From a virus: a stretch of DNA of 29,366 nt. Below the pieces are notes generated by a model, which worked only from the letters and a program-made list of their open reading frames with translations, was not told the origin of the DNA and searched no databases. The position numbers and the translations under genes are program-made. Positions 1-6,688 of this stretch are shown here, in pieces. The stretch spans positions 1 to 29,366 of the IMG/VR virus record IMGVR_UViG_3300042301_000259. The stretch is one strand, 5' to 3'. How positions within the stretch are numbered: position 1 is the stretch's first letter; every line of letters starts with the position of its first letter.

Positions 1-252
1 AGCCTCTCAGCCATCTGTATCTCAATCTCCTTATCTCTTTCAAATCGAATCGATGTGATACGCTTAGATGGCTCAATATGCTCAACATAATGAATGGATG
101 CATTCTCATACTCACCTAATAGCTCAGGTGAAGTGGAAACCATCACATATGATAGTTCGAAATAAGGTCTATCATATAACCACATATAAGCACGTCCTTG
201 CCATTCATAATCTGATATGTCTTTTAGCTCATAGCTAGTCGCAGGAAATGTG
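1..252. repeat. Terminal overlap of a circular assembly, left copy
   Basis: Bases 1-252 align without gaps to 29115-29366. Bases 126-252 are identical to 29240-29366 (127 bases); bases 1-125 differ from 29115-29239 at six positions (18, 26, 27, 30, 84 and 125). An exact overlap of 127 is a common maximum k-mer of de Bruijn assemblers, so this is most simply a circular contig whose start follows a strain-variant path. The unit genome would be about 29,114 bp. A true terminal redundancy is less likely because the outer half is diverged. Confidence 0.85.
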
Positions 253-569
253 TCTAAGGACCATGATGTCTTGATATCTATGATTAGCGTATCAGTGATA
301 ATATCACAGCACCCGGTTAGCCATTGATTCTCTACTCTCTCCTCATTCTTAGTGTAGCTTTCAACTCTCACTAGATTGAGAAGGTCAATCGAATCCTGCT
401 CCTGTGCTAGTCCTTTGGTGATATACTTGCTGTTGAGCTCACTCCTATACTCAAAGAAATCTTCTTTGGCTTGTTGGATGATGTAGCTCTTAGCTGTTTG
501 GCTCAATGCCTCCCCCTTAGTACGGGAGGAGGTCATTAGCTTACCTAATGATGATGCTCTGAACTTCAT
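1..569 (-). CDS. RecB/YqaJ-like PD-(D/E)XK exonuclease, N-terminal part (gene cut by the window edge)
   Basis: This is the first 189 codons of a gene that continues across the circular join to 29060, giving 207 aa in all. It starts at 569 in a 4-base ATGA overlap with the end of the ERF gene. Visible nuclease residues are E57 (KGLAQEQ), D89 (GCCDI), the D98-I-K100 core (IIDIKTS) and Q124 in YEWQGRAYM, the order expected of RecB/YqaJ/Cas4-type PD-(D/E)XK exonucleases. Next to an ERF annealing protein it should form a two-component recombination system like lambda Exo/Beta, with the nuclease resecting double-strand ends and ERF annealing the strands. The fold assignment is strong; whether it is processive or an endonuclease is not visible. 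Confidence 0.82.
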   Translation of the reverse strand, partial: MKFRASSLGKLMTSSRTKGEALSQTAKSYIIQQAKEDFFEYRSELNSKYITKGLAQEQDSIDLLNLVRVESYTKNEERVENQWLTGCCDIITDTLIIDIKTSWSLDTFPATSYELKDISDYEWQGRAYMWLYDRPYFELSYVMVSTSPELLGEYENASIHYVEHIEPSKRITSIRFERDKEIEIQMAER

Positions 570-1108
570 AGTTGTGCCTCCTGTTCTTTTGTTAGGTTGT
601 ACATCTCTTTAATCTGCTCAGGAGTAAACTTACCACTCTTCACTGCATTCAATGCCTTATCCCATCTCTCCCCGTCTAAGGTAGGTTTAGCCTTAGGTGC
701 CTTGCTTGCAGTCTCACCATCATCATCTATAGCCTGCAGTGAAAGTAAACTAACTAGTGTACCTCTACGAAAGTAAGTAATACAGCTAAGTAGCTTCTGC
801 GGATCTAAAATAGCAGGTAATTCTAATGCACTCTCTACACTCTCCCCATTTTCTACATCAATTATCCTAGTAATGACCTTACCATGTAGTACCGGCTGCA
901 TTAGGATTAATCCACAGTCCATTAGGATAGGCTCAACGGTCTCAATGATGCTATTAATATCAGCGTAACTGCGCTTGAAATGGGGATTAGTAGCATTCTT
1001 AATCACCTTACCCATTGACTGCTTAGCTAGGTGCAGTTTCTGATAGATGTTGAGGGTAACCACCTCAGGTGCTGTTTGCTCAGCTGCTTGTTTTCTTACT
1101 GTTGCCAT
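566..1108 (-). CDS. ERF-family single-strand annealing protein
   Basis: A 180-aa protein with ERF landmarks: an N-terminal helix (NIYQKLHLAKQSMGKVIK, residues 20-37), the segment NPHFKRSYADINSI (41-54), and LDPQKLLSCITYFRRGTL (101-118) followed by LLSLQAIDDDGE, matching the family's Q..(G/S)..TY.RR....L......DDDG block. ERF proteins form rings on single-stranded DNA and anneal complementary strands during phage recombination and repair. The C-terminal 45 residues after the acidic turn look like a separate flexible or helical tail (LDGERW..AL.AVKSGK). The gene follows a Bacteroidota-type promoter at 1132-1163 and is translationally coupled by ATGA to the exonuclease gene. The recombinase role is well supported. 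Confidence 0.88.
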   Translation of the reverse strand: MATVRKQAAEQTAPEVVTLNIYQKLHLAKQSMGKVIKNATNPHFKRSYADINSIIETVEPILMDCGLILMQPVLHGKVITRIIDVENGESVESALELPAILDPQKLLSCITYFRRGTLVSLLSLQAIDDDGETASKAPKAKPTLDGERWDKALNAVKSGKFTPEQIKEMYNLTKEQEAQL

Positions 1109-1131
1109 AATTTTAAGGTATTAAATTTCTA

Positions 1132-1163
1132 CAAATATACAAATTAATTGTACTTATTTACAA
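1132..1163 (-). promoter_or_regulatory. Bacteroidota-type housekeeping promoter for the ERF/exonuclease operon
   Basis: On the minus strand TATATTTG (1132-1139) matches the -7 consensus TAnnTTTG exactly. A TTG at 1161-1163 lies 21 nt upstream, inside the known 17-23 nt spacing to the -33 box. It sits in the 35-bp gap before the ERF start, with the -33 box inside the 3' end of the preceding nuclease gene. It probably drives the ERF-exonuclease-SSB-sigma early run. Confidence 0.6.
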
Positions 1164-1602
1164 AATCATTAAAAAATTCTACAAAATCATCAAAGTTTCT
1201 AGCTATGTAATAGATACCTCCTGCTTTCTCTATGTTCTCCTGGTACCTCTTCTGAGCCTCTGACTGCCTATCCTTACCTATCTTTACCTCTATCTTAACT
1301 GAGCGGCCCTTTATGGTAGCAGATATATCAGCACTCCCTGCTGTAGATGTTCCTTTGGTCCAGGTTACCCCGATCACCTTGCCTGCTGTGGTTTTTTTTT
1401 CTCTTGCTGTTCCCATTGTGTTAATGCGTTCAGCTTGGTATCCTTGGTAGTTAATAAAATCACAGATTGCCTTGGTCAATCCGTTTGCTGTTAAGTCTTT
1501 GTACATAGTCTTAGGTATATAATCTTGTGGGTAATTAGGGTGAGTAATGGCATAGCGTTGAAGCTTCAGCTCATGGAGCAATGCCTTATATTCTTTTTTC
1601 AT
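1144..1602 (-). CDS. VRR-NUC-like PD-(D/E)XK nuclease
   Basis: A 152-aa protein. The C-terminal half carries a compact nuclease core: GSADI (D92), then KIEVKIGKDRQS with E105 and K107, followed by EAQKRYQENIEKAGG and YYIARNFDDF. The pattern G-x-x-D ... E-V-K ... RQS..Q......GG.Y is typical of VRR-NUC and Holliday-junction-resolvase-like phage nucleases, which cut branched or flapped DNA. The N-terminal helix around GLTKAICDFINYQGYQAERI (41-60) is the usual first element of the fold. It sits between the primase-helicase and the recombination genes, so a role in resolving replication or recombination intermediates is likely but inferred. The start at 1602 forms an ATGA overlap with the lipoprotein gene upstream. 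Confidence 0.78.
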   Translation of the reverse strand: MKKEYKALLHELKLQRYAITHPNYPQDYIPKTMYKDLTANGLTKAICDFINYQGYQAERINTMGTAREKKTTAGKVIGVTWTKGTSTAGSADISATIKGRSVKIEVKIGKDRQSEAQKRYQENIEKAGGIYYIARNFDDFVEFFNDFVNKYN

Positions 1603-1835
1603 AGTTTGACATTCAATATATACTCCTGTTTATCTTTCCATGCTTTCACCTGGTATTCACCCTTAGGTAATTGCATCCATGTCTCGCCAAAGGTAGGTAC
1701 AGTATCAGTGTAACCTACTACCTGAATGTAGTCGTATTGATTTAACTTTATGTATCCGTATGCATCACATTTCTGTGAGCTCTTGCACCCTGTTAGTATA
1801 CTAACTAACAAGAGTAATTTCAAAATATCTGCCAT
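1599..1835 (-). CDS. Small phage lipoprotein
   Basis: A 78-aa protein starting at MADILKLLLLVSILTGC. It has a short hydrophobic stretch and the lipobox L-T-G-C17, so it should be exported and lipid-anchored. The remaining 60 residues are polar and beta-like (YDYIQVVGYTDTVPTF, GEYQVKAWKDKQEYILNVKL). A longer reading from 2060 is open, but it runs inside the primase-helicase gene and would bury the signal peptide, so I chose the start at 1835, which overlaps the primase gene by 35 bp. A lipoprotein made with replication genes, away from the lysis cassette, suggests envelope modification such as superinfection exclusion; that function is inference. Confidence 0.65.
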   Translation of the reverse strand: MADILKLLLLVSILTGCKSSQKCDAYGYIKLNQYDYIQVVGYTDTVPTFGETWMQLPKGEYQVKAWKDKQEYILNVKL

Positions 1836-4116
1836 GTTGGTCTCGGTTTTTAGTGAATTTATAATTTTTATAGCTTGCATAGGCTTGCACCCATTTAATG
1901 TACTTCCTGCTGTCAAGGTCTTTGAACCCATTGGTATCAGCTTGGAATGCCTCAAATGATGCTTTGTTGTAGTGTCTAACATCCAATGAGATATTCCCAT
2001 CATGTACAAAGTCATAGAATTCCTTACAGGTGTTCTGTATAAAACGCTTAGCATCTGCATTGATGGATATACTTCTCACCAATCCATTCTGCAGGTACAT
2101 CTGCAGGTTAGATAGCATGTAGTTATCAAATGCACTCCATTCATCCTTTGTCCATTCATCAAACAATAGTTTGCCATACTCATCCTGTGGGTTACGTTGG
2201 CTATTGAAATACTGAAAGAACTCTATCTCATGTCTTCTACGGTCATGTGAGGTACCGGCACCACTGATAACATAGTTGGTAGTGATAACTATCTTAGGTG
2301 AACGTTCAAATGGGATGTATATCTCATCCTTATTCTTTCGGTTGACCGGTATCCCCTCAGTGATTAGGGAGAACAGCTGTTCAAAGTCAAAGTGCTTTTT
2401 TACATCATCAAATGCTAGCACCTGAGTATCCATGTTAACACGTTGGTACACAAAGTCATTCTTACTTGGGTTGTAGGCCTTACCATCTATCTTGATTATT
2501 TTACGGATATTGCCGATGGCTGTCAACATCAAGCTCTTACCACTACCTCCGTTGGGGTTATCATCAATCTCCTGGTCATTGAATATGATTGCCTTTTGGT
2601 CAGTCTTATCTTTGAACGTATGGATGAGGTAGCCAAGTGTTGACTCCATTGCTTTAATACGTTGCTCATCCTGTGCAGATACCTTATGTACAAAATCTTG
2701 GAAATTATTATCGTGAATCGCGATTCGGGTATAATTTCTTTTAATGATTTGCTCCCTCCATATGTAGCCATCTATATCAATGTAGCTCATGAGCTCCACC
2801 TTGTCCTTTGATACCTTTGCCACTCCGTTAAGGAATGGAATGTAAGATGAGTAGCGATCATCCTGCAGGATACGCATGTCAATGGACTCTAGCATGTTCA
2901 GGTGTGACTCAGTAAACAAATTTGCTGACTTAGCACAGTGATTGTAGACGTCAAGTTCACCCTTGGCTAGGCAGTACTTGAGCACAAAGTCCTTTATTAA
3001 CTCTACTGAGCTTTCACTAACCTTGTTTTCCTCAATGTACACATAGGTAGGTTTGTTACTTCGTTCCGGATAGTACTTAGCAAAGCCATGTTTTTGCAGA
3101 AACTTAGCATAGTCATGCGGCACGATAGTAATTTTCTTACCATCTGCCTGCCAAAACACATCATCTGAGTTCTGCACCTCCTCTTTTACTGACTCAATAA
3201 TGGTACTGCTAACACCTAGCTGTTTTTGGATGTCCTCATCCTTGAGGCCCTCTTTTAATTTTAGCTTGACCTTGTTAACGGTGTTTGCATCCTCAAAGTA
3301 CCTGGTATTGAAGTTGCTACTTTTGTATGCATTGGCCACAGTGTTATTAATTTCACTCGCTGTAAAGTCCTCCTGTACATATTGCAGGAGGTAATTCTTA
3401 GCAGCATACTGATCTACCCCATACTCACACATACAGCAGGCCACCTTGAATGTCCAATTATTACGGCCCTGTTCAAACACCCCATGATTAAACTTCATGA
3501 TGAGGTCAATGATACGGTCCTCATTCGCAATGGGGAGCACTGCTATCTTTTCTGCCTTGTGGTATCCTTTATCCTGGGTAATTCCTTGGAACACCTCGCA
3601 GAACTCATTGAGGTATGCATCAGGGTCATAGCTTTCAAAGCAAACCCTAGACACATTGCTGTTAGCTACGTCAAAATAATCACTATTGATGTATTCCTTG
3701 TATGCTTCAAACCTCCGTTTGTGTTCAAACTTATTGCTTTCAGGTGTACGGATAACTACCTTGAGCCCATTTCCTGAGGGTGAAGTGAACATCATGTACA
3801 CATAGGGGCATTCCTTAAGCCTGTTCCGTTCAGCTTTCAATGTCTTAGCATCGGGGTACTTATCAAAGTCTAGGACACAAAGTCCTGAGTGTTGGATGAG
3901 TCCATCATCCTTGCGTTCAGAGAATGTGCCATTAAACATGATTGCCATGAGTTGCATCTTGCTGTCACTATCTCCAGCTCGCAGTTTCTTAATCTTACTA
4001 ATTAGCTCGGGGTTACCTTGCTTAATTCTATTGTACACTTCTATTGCCTCAAGTGTGAAAGGTGTTTCTTTGGAGTTAAACAAGCTCCTGAAAACTGATA
4101 TTTTTGGGTTATACAT
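1801..4116 (-). CDS. Primase-helicase (BT4734/VirE-like N-terminus plus SF3-type ATPase)
   Basis: A 771-aa replication protein. Residues 1-175 resemble the BT4734/VirE_N primase-like domain of Bacteroidota elements: LCVLDFDKYPD (D83, D85), FTSPSGNGLKVVIR (110-123) and SRVCFESYDPDAY (156-168). A helical linker (about 190-310) contains a PriCT-like segment, GRNNWTFKVACCMCEYG. The C-terminal ATPase has Walker A NPNGGSGKS (to S528), Walker B VLAFDD (566-571), sensor ITTN (611-614) and arginines at DRRRHE (625-630), the layout of D5/SF3 helicases. The last 70 residues look like a winged helix. It probably primes and unwinds at the phage origin, which may be the repeat-rich spacer just upstream (4117-4320). 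Confidence 0.86.
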   Translation of the reverse strand: MYNPKISVFRSLFNSKETPFTLEAIEVYNRIKQGNPELISKIKKLRAGDSDSKMQLMAIMFNGTFSERKDDGLIQHSGLCVLDFDKYPDAKTLKAERNRLKECPYVYMMFTSPSGNGLKVVIRTPESNKFEHKRRFEAYKEYINSDYFDVANSNVSRVCFESYDPDAYLNEFCEVFQGITQDKGYHKAEKIAVLPIANEDRIIDLIMKFNHGVFEQGRNNWTFKVACCMCEYGVDQYAAKNYLLQYVQEDFTASEINNTVANAYKSSNFNTRYFEDANTVNKVKLKLKEGLKDEDIQKQLGVSSTIIESVKEEVQNSDDVFWQADGKKITIVPHDYAKFLQKHGFAKYYPERSNKPTYVYIEENKVSESSVELIKDFVLKYCLAKGELDVYNHCAKSANLFTESHLNMLESIDMRILQDDRYSSYIPFLNGVAKVSKDKVELMSYIDIDGYIWREQIIKRNYTRIAIHDNNFQDFVHKVSAQDEQRIKAMESTLGYLIHTFKDKTDQKAIIFNDQEIDDNPNGGSGKSLMLTAIGNIRKIIKIDGKAYNPSKNDFVYQRVNMDTQVLAFDDVKKHFDFEQLFSLITEGIPVNRKNKDEIYIPFERSPKIVITTNYVISGAGTSHDRRRHEIEFFQYFNSQRNPQDEYGKLLFDEWTKDEWSAFDNYMLSNLQMYLQNGLVRSISINADAKRFIQNTCKEFYDFVHDGNISLDVRHYNKASFEAFQADTNGFKDLDSRKYIKWVQAYASYKNYKFTKNRDQHGRYFEITLVS

Positions 4117-4121
4117 GGTTG

Positions 4122-4151
4122 TAAATATAATTAATGACGATAAATTGACAA
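4122..4151 (-). promoter_or_regulatory. Likely promoter of the primase-helicase operon
   Basis: On the minus strand TATATTTA (4122-4129) differs from the TAnnTTTG -7 consensus only in its last base. A TTG at 4149-4151 lies 19 nt upstream. The box ends five bases before the ATG codon. One ATGACGAT site (4134-4141) sits in the spacer between the boxes, so a protein bound there should affect transcription. A new promoter is needed here because a terminator closes the preceding operon at 4319-4343. Confidence 0.5.
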
Positions 4152-4319
4152 TTTATGACGATAAAATAAAAACATCGTCATGGATATAAACCAATGCAGG
4201 CTTATGTTTCAGTGATTTCATGACGATATGACGATAAATTTTCCAAAGTACAAAGTTTTTTAGTGGTGTATTTTATAAGTACCCTATATAAGAGAACTGT
4301 CACATCGTCATACGGTCAT
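4134..4319. repeat. ATGACGAT repeat cluster (candidate origin or operator array)
   Basis: The 8-mer ATGACGAT occurs six times in this spacer: forward at 4134-4141, 4155-4162, 4220-4227 and 4228-4235; inverted at 4174-4181 and 4304-4311. A decayed inverted copy (ACGGTCAT) is at 4312-4319. Copies 1 and 2 are 21 bp apart (two helical turns) and flank a 7-1-7 palindrome (4141-4155). Copies 4 and 5 abut head to tail, and the inverted pair 4304/4312 repeats that arrangement. Copies 1 and 5 extend identically to ATGACGATAAATT. The array lies between a DnaA-domain-IV-like gene and the primase-helicase gene, as iterons or DnaA-box analogues would. No other exact copy was found in the window. Confidence 0.72.
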
Positions 4320-4343
4320 AAAAAAGAGGAGCCGAAGCCCCTC
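4319..4343 (-). terminator. Intrinsic terminator with TTCG tetraloop
   Basis: Read on the minus strand, a 7-bp GC-rich stem (4337-4343 with 4326-4332, one G-U pair) closes a TTCG loop and is followed by six T residues (4325-4320). It lies 22 bp beyond the stop of the DnaA-like gene and ends that operon before the repeat cluster. Confidence 0.85.
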
Positions 4344-4365
4344 CTTAGTATTAACCCTTAAAAAA

Positions 4366-4818
4366 TTATGATAGCTCAAATGTAGATACAATCTCATTCT
4401 TAGTCATTCTCTCTTGAAAACTTTTTAACAATTTAGTAGGGAAGTTACCTGTGATTGTTACCCTAGTTTCTTCGTCATCTATTGGCATAACATCGACATC
4501 AAAGATATTAATGTCTGACCTTTTTGGCCTAATGAGTTCTGGAATGGGGTATATCATTTTGAGGTAGTTTTGGTCTTTTCTATGGTACCAATACTTGTGC
4601 TCCTGTATACCATGGACCACTGTACTATGATCACGATTAAAGTACTGACCAATCAGTGTAGTGGTCATGTGCCTGTTCTCATACATGTAGTTGTACAGGT
4701 AGTACCTCTTGCTAACTATCTCCTGCTTTCTGCTCGGAGTATCTAGCTGATATGCCCTAATGATATCCACTATATCCTCATTCAGGACTTGGCTAAGTTT
4801 TAATAGTTCCTCATTCAT
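4366..4818 (-). CDS. DnaA domain IV-like DNA-binding protein
   Basis: A 150-aa protein without an ATPase domain. Residues 52-74 (TTTLIGQYFNRDHSTVVHGI and following) match the DnaA signature for DnaA-box binding, in which the R-D-H-(S/T)-T-V triplet region contacts DNA (here R62-D63-H64-S65-T66-V67). Upstream helices (residues 5-50) resemble the start of domain IV. The C-terminal 70 residues are unassigned and rich in D/E and I/V. It is the last gene before a terminator and faces a cluster of ATGACGAT sites, so it is the best candidate to bind them, either to start replication or to control the primase promoter. Binding to those sites is inference. Confidence 0.72.
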   Translation of the reverse strand: MNEELLKLSQVLNEDIVDIIRAYQLDTPSRKQEIVSKRYYLYNYMYENRHMTTTLIGQYFNRDHSTVVHGIQEHKYWYHRKDQNYLKMIYPIPELIRPKRSDINIFDVDVMPIDDEETRVTITGNFPTKLLKSFQERMTKNEIVSTFELS

Positions 4819-5003
4819 ATCTCTTGAATTTTATAGCCCCATTGCAGGTACTGCTCTAAGGTCTCAGGTTGTTCATTCTCTTTATAATAGAAATTTAGTT
4901 GATAAAGAAAGTTTTTCTCATCAGCTCCCATATAGCACCAGAATCCACCTTCTGGCTCTACTTTATCTTCTATCCACATTTTGTAGTACTTTGTGTATTT
5001 CAT
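4815..5003 (-). CDS. Small hypothetical protein
   Basis: A 62-aa acidic, aromatic-rich protein (MKYTKYYKMWIEDKVEPEGG, later YQLNFYYKENEQ and LEQYLQWGYKIQ). I recognise no domain and see no signal or membrane segment. It is tightly packed, overlapping the DnaA-like gene by ATGA at 4815-4818 and sharing TAATG with the gene upstream at 5003, so it is co-translated with the replication genes. Confidence 0.6.
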   Translation of the reverse strand: MKYTKYYKMWIEDKVEPEGGFWCYMGADEKNFLYQLNFYYKENEQPETLEQYLQWGYKIQEI

Positions 5004-5248
5004 TAGTCTAATCTTTTAGGGTCATTAACTCCTTTGAACAGGTTGCTTGTAGTAGCTATCATGCCGGTAGCTTTCATAAAGTCAACCTCAGCCTTAGCAC
5101 TGTTTATCACTGAGTTAGACAGGTTAGAAATTGCCTGAGCCTTTTCTACCTCAGTAGATAGTTGTTCAGGTGTTAGCTCATCATCATTTAATCTCTCTAG
5201 AGCTGCAAAGAGGTGATCTCTAAGATCGTTCATTCCGTTTCTTGCCAT
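5003..5248 (-). CDS. Small helical phage protein of unknown function
   Basis: An 81-aa protein, nearly all helical. It has an N-terminal block MNDLRDHLFAALERL followed by ELTPEQLSTEVEKAQAISNL and INSAKAEVDFMKATG. The pattern of MN-LR-HLF--LE then a repeat of AK/INSAK-EV-F-K is one I associate with a widespread unknown phage family found in replication regions. Met6 (5233) may be the true start because the family-like block begins there. It overlaps the HNH gene by 29 bp upstream and shares TAATG with the next gene. Confidence 0.65.
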   Translation of the reverse strand: MARNGMNDLRDHLFAALERLNDDELTPEQLSTEVEKAQAISNLSNSVINSAKAEVDFMKATGMIATTSNLFKGVNDPKRLD

Positions 5249-5840
5249 TTTTTATTGTTTTATTTAGTTTACTTTTTAATTTCATGACCTGTTGCAGCTC
5301 CATTGGGAATCTTTGGATGGTATTCTTAGTCATGTTTTGATTCATTGGGATGCATTCCAGGTTACTCAGTTCTAAGTTCATGGTGTTACCATCAATAAAC
5401 CTCACTATGTGCTTAGGAGGGATTGGTCCATTAGCCTGCTCCCATGTCAACCTGTGGGTTAATGCCCATTTGCTATCTGCTAATTTTGTGTAGTGATACA
5501 ATCTACCTGTTGAGTCCTTACGTATGCTAGTAGCATTGTCCTCCCTAGTATTGAATGGCTTATTGCCTTTCTTAAACATCGTAGCAGCTGCATTAGTTAG
5601 CAGCAGGTTAGGACATTTAGTACCTTTGTTGAATGGTACATGACCTTTATCATACCTGGTGTGCTTACCTGCGTTTAATATCAGGGCCCTGTTTATTGCT
5701 TTCTTTGTCTTAGGGTCTTTCTTTATGCCTCTGTTGTACGTTCTATTGTACACTTGGGATGCAGTCAACCCTAGGTATTCACCTAATATCTTAGCAGGAA
5801 TGTATGGGTACAGTATTTTTAGTATCTTATCTTGTCGCAT
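5220..5840 (-). CDS. HNH endonuclease, homing type
   Basis: A 206-aa protein. The N-terminus (residues 1-45) looks like a helix-turn-helix (ILGEYLGLTASQVYNRTYNR), typical of a DNA-recognition module. The HNH core is ALTHRLTWEQANGPI (127-140) with H129, then PPKHIVRFIDGNTMN (H144, D150) and LELSNLECIP (N160). This H...H...N...NLE pattern is that of group-I-intron or free-standing homing nucleases (HNH_3). The middle (60-110) is rich in K, G and N and resembles NUMOD-type linkers. It is free-standing here, with no sign of a split host gene around it, so it may be a selfish insertion. It ends inside the next gene start. Confidence 0.8.
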   Translation of the reverse strand: MRQDKILKILYPYIPAKILGEYLGLTASQVYNRTYNRGIKKDPKTKKAINRALILNAGKHTRYDKGHVPFNKGTKCPNLLLTNAAATMFKKGNKPFNTREDNATSIRKDSTGRLYHYTKLADSKWALTHRLTWEQANGPIPPKHIVRFIDGNTMNLELSNLECIPMNQNMTKNTIQRFPMELQQVMKLKSKLNKTIKNGKKRNERS

Positions 5841-5980
5841 ACCTTTTCAATTACAAAGTGTCCGTAAACATGAGTTCCTGCTGCCCTGAACTGTTGGAGT
5901 TTCCAATTGCAGAGTGCTTTGGTAGGGAACTCATAGCTTTCTGCGAGCTTGCTTTCATAGAAGTATAGTAATCGGTACAT
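5819..5980 (-). CDS. Possible 53-aa protein overlapping the HNH gene start
   Basis: A short frame from ATG at 5980 to TAA at 5819, beginning MYRLLYFYESKLAES and containing KALCNWKLQQFRAAG and HVYGHFVIEKV. Its composition (aromatic, leucine, lysine, no low-complexity run) looks more like a real protein than the competing frame over the same bases. A stop codon lies 9 nt before its ATG, so this start is forced. It overlaps the HNH gene by 22 bp. I have moderate confidence that it is translated. Confidence 0.5.
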   Translation of the reverse strand: MYRLLYFYESKLAESYEFPTKALCNWKLQQFRAAGTHVYGHFVIEKVCDKIRY

Positions 5981-6099
5981 GTGTTCTTACATTTAAGGTA
6001 TTCTAAATATAGGGAGGTATTAAAGGAGCCTCCCTTATCTCCTGCAAATGACTGCTTGGTCCACCATCTAGCCATTTCGGATATATCTCTATGCATCAT
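5851..6099 (-). CDS. Small hypothetical protein, C-terminal half doubtful
   Basis: An 82-aa frame from the ATG at 6099 (or 6096: MHRDISEMARWW), preceded by GGAGG, one of the few Shine-Dalgarno-like sequences in the window. The first 45 residues (WWTKQSFAGDKGGSFNTS, LYLEYLKC) look protein-like. After residue 48 the frame turns into a Ser/Gln/Asn-rich tail (SSQKAMSSLP, NSNSSGQQ) exactly where the overlapping 53-aa frame looks better. Either both genes overlap, or the tail is a shadow and the real product ends early or changes frame. Nothing identifies a function. Confidence 0.4.
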   Translation of the reverse strand: MMHRDISEMARWWTKQSFAGDKGGSFNTSLYLEYLKCKNTCTDYYTSMKASSQKAMSSLPKHSAIGNSNSSGQQELMFTDTL

Positions 6100-6379
6100 A
6101 CCTCCACTCATCCTCATCAAAGTAATTCATAGGGTCCTGCATGTCTCTAATCATGTCAGTATCCTGGATGCACCAAATAATCTCTTCGTTGAGTTGGTCA
6201 AGTTGTGTATCCGTTAGGATGTAGTCAAGCTCCACCTCACCAATCACCTGAGTAGCTGATACATTGCTCAGCTCCACCTCATAGCTCTCCTCATTTATGT
6301 TAGTTATTTTAAACTCACAGTTACCATGCACATCATCAAAGTCAAAATAAGCTACTTCAATTCCTATTGTTACTTGCAT
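6089..6379 (-). CDS. Acidic hypothetical protein
   Basis: A 96-aa, strongly acidic protein. The N-terminal half is beta-like (VTIGIEVAYFDFDDVHG, CEFKITNINEESYEVEL) and the C-terminal half helical (LTDTQLDQLNEEIIW), ending in an acidic tail (DEDEWRYDA). No family is recognised. Small acidic early phage proteins are often inhibitors or DNA mimics, but nothing here proves that. Its start lies inside the end of the 32-aa membrane peptide gene. Confidence 0.6.
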   Translation of the reverse strand: MQVTIGIEVAYFDFDDVHGNCEFKITNINEESYEVELSNVSATQVIGEVELDYILTDTQLDQLNEEIIWCIQDTDMIRDMQDPMNYFDEDEWRYDA

Positions 6380-6468
6380 ATCATAAAGATTAAAACGTTA
6401 TACATTGCCACCATGGTACCCACGACCACAGCAAAGCTTGCTACTACATTCAATAGTTCTTTTTTCAT
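6370..6468 (-). CDS. 32-residue membrane peptide
   Basis: A short frame, MKKELLNVVASFAVVVG continuing as TMVAMYNVLIFMICK, which is one transmembrane segment with a positively charged N-terminus. Its ATG at 6468 forms an ATGA overlap with the preceding gene's stop, and its TAA overlaps the next gene's start, so the spacing supports real translation. Function unknown. Confidence 0.55.
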   Translation of the reverse strand: MKKELLNVVASFAVVVGTMVAMYNVLIFMICK

Positions 6469-6632
6469 CGGTTAGCGTTTAGGATGGTTAAAAAATCTTC
6501 GGTGTTATCTAATGCTGTCTGAGTCATTTCCTCAGTAGCTTCAACAAGCAGCTGCTCTAGGAATAAAGCAAGTACCTCTGCATTGTTTTCATGTGTCTTG
6601 ATAAAGTCAAGGGCTCTTTCAAACTGTTTCAT
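6465..6632 (-). CDS. Small helical hypothetical protein
   Basis: A 55-aa acidic helical protein (MKQFERALDFIKTHENN, then EVLALFLEQLLVEATEEM and NTEDFLTILNANR). It is the first gene after the promoter at 6660-6688 and so heads the operon that runs down through the HNH and DnaA-like genes to the terminator at 4319. It overlaps the next gene by ATGA. No domain is recognised. Confidence 0.6.
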   Translation of the reverse strand: MKQFERALDFIKTHENNAEVLALFLEQLLVEATEEMTQTALDNTEDFLTILNANR

Positions 6633-6659
6633 ATATCATTTTTAAGTGTTAATACCTTA

Positions 6660-6688
6660 CAAAGATATATAAAGTTTCATATATGCAA
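6660..6688 (-). promoter_or_regulatory. Bacteroidota-type promoter of the 6.6-4.3 kb operon
   Basis: On the minus strand TATCTTTG (6660-6667) matches TAnnTTTG exactly, with a TTG (6686-6688) 18 nt upstream. The 137-bp gap 6633-6769 holds this promoter, a 7-3-7 inverted repeat over the -33 box and a 9-1-9 palindrome further upstream. The transcript start should fall about 25 nt before the ATG at 6632. Confidence 0.65.

Noticed and set aside
1-252. Direct terminal repeats as physical genome ends
   Set aside because: The exact part is 127 bases, a common assembler k-mer, the outer part is diverged, and merging restores one gene frame; a circular contig explains it better.
1599-2060. Long version of the lipoprotein starting at 2060
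   Set aside because: It would bury the signal peptide and overlap the primase-helicase by 260 bp; the start at 1835 gives a proper lipobox.
3382-3777. A 131-codon plus-strand frame and other plus-strand frames inside the primase-helicase
   Set aside because: They lie wholly inside a well-supported gene on the other strand and have no start signals or family resemblance.
4276-4300. A further copy of the late promoter motif (TATATAGGGT on the minus strand)
   Set aside because: It has an extra G and no AACA 16-17 nt upstream, and is not next to a start codon.
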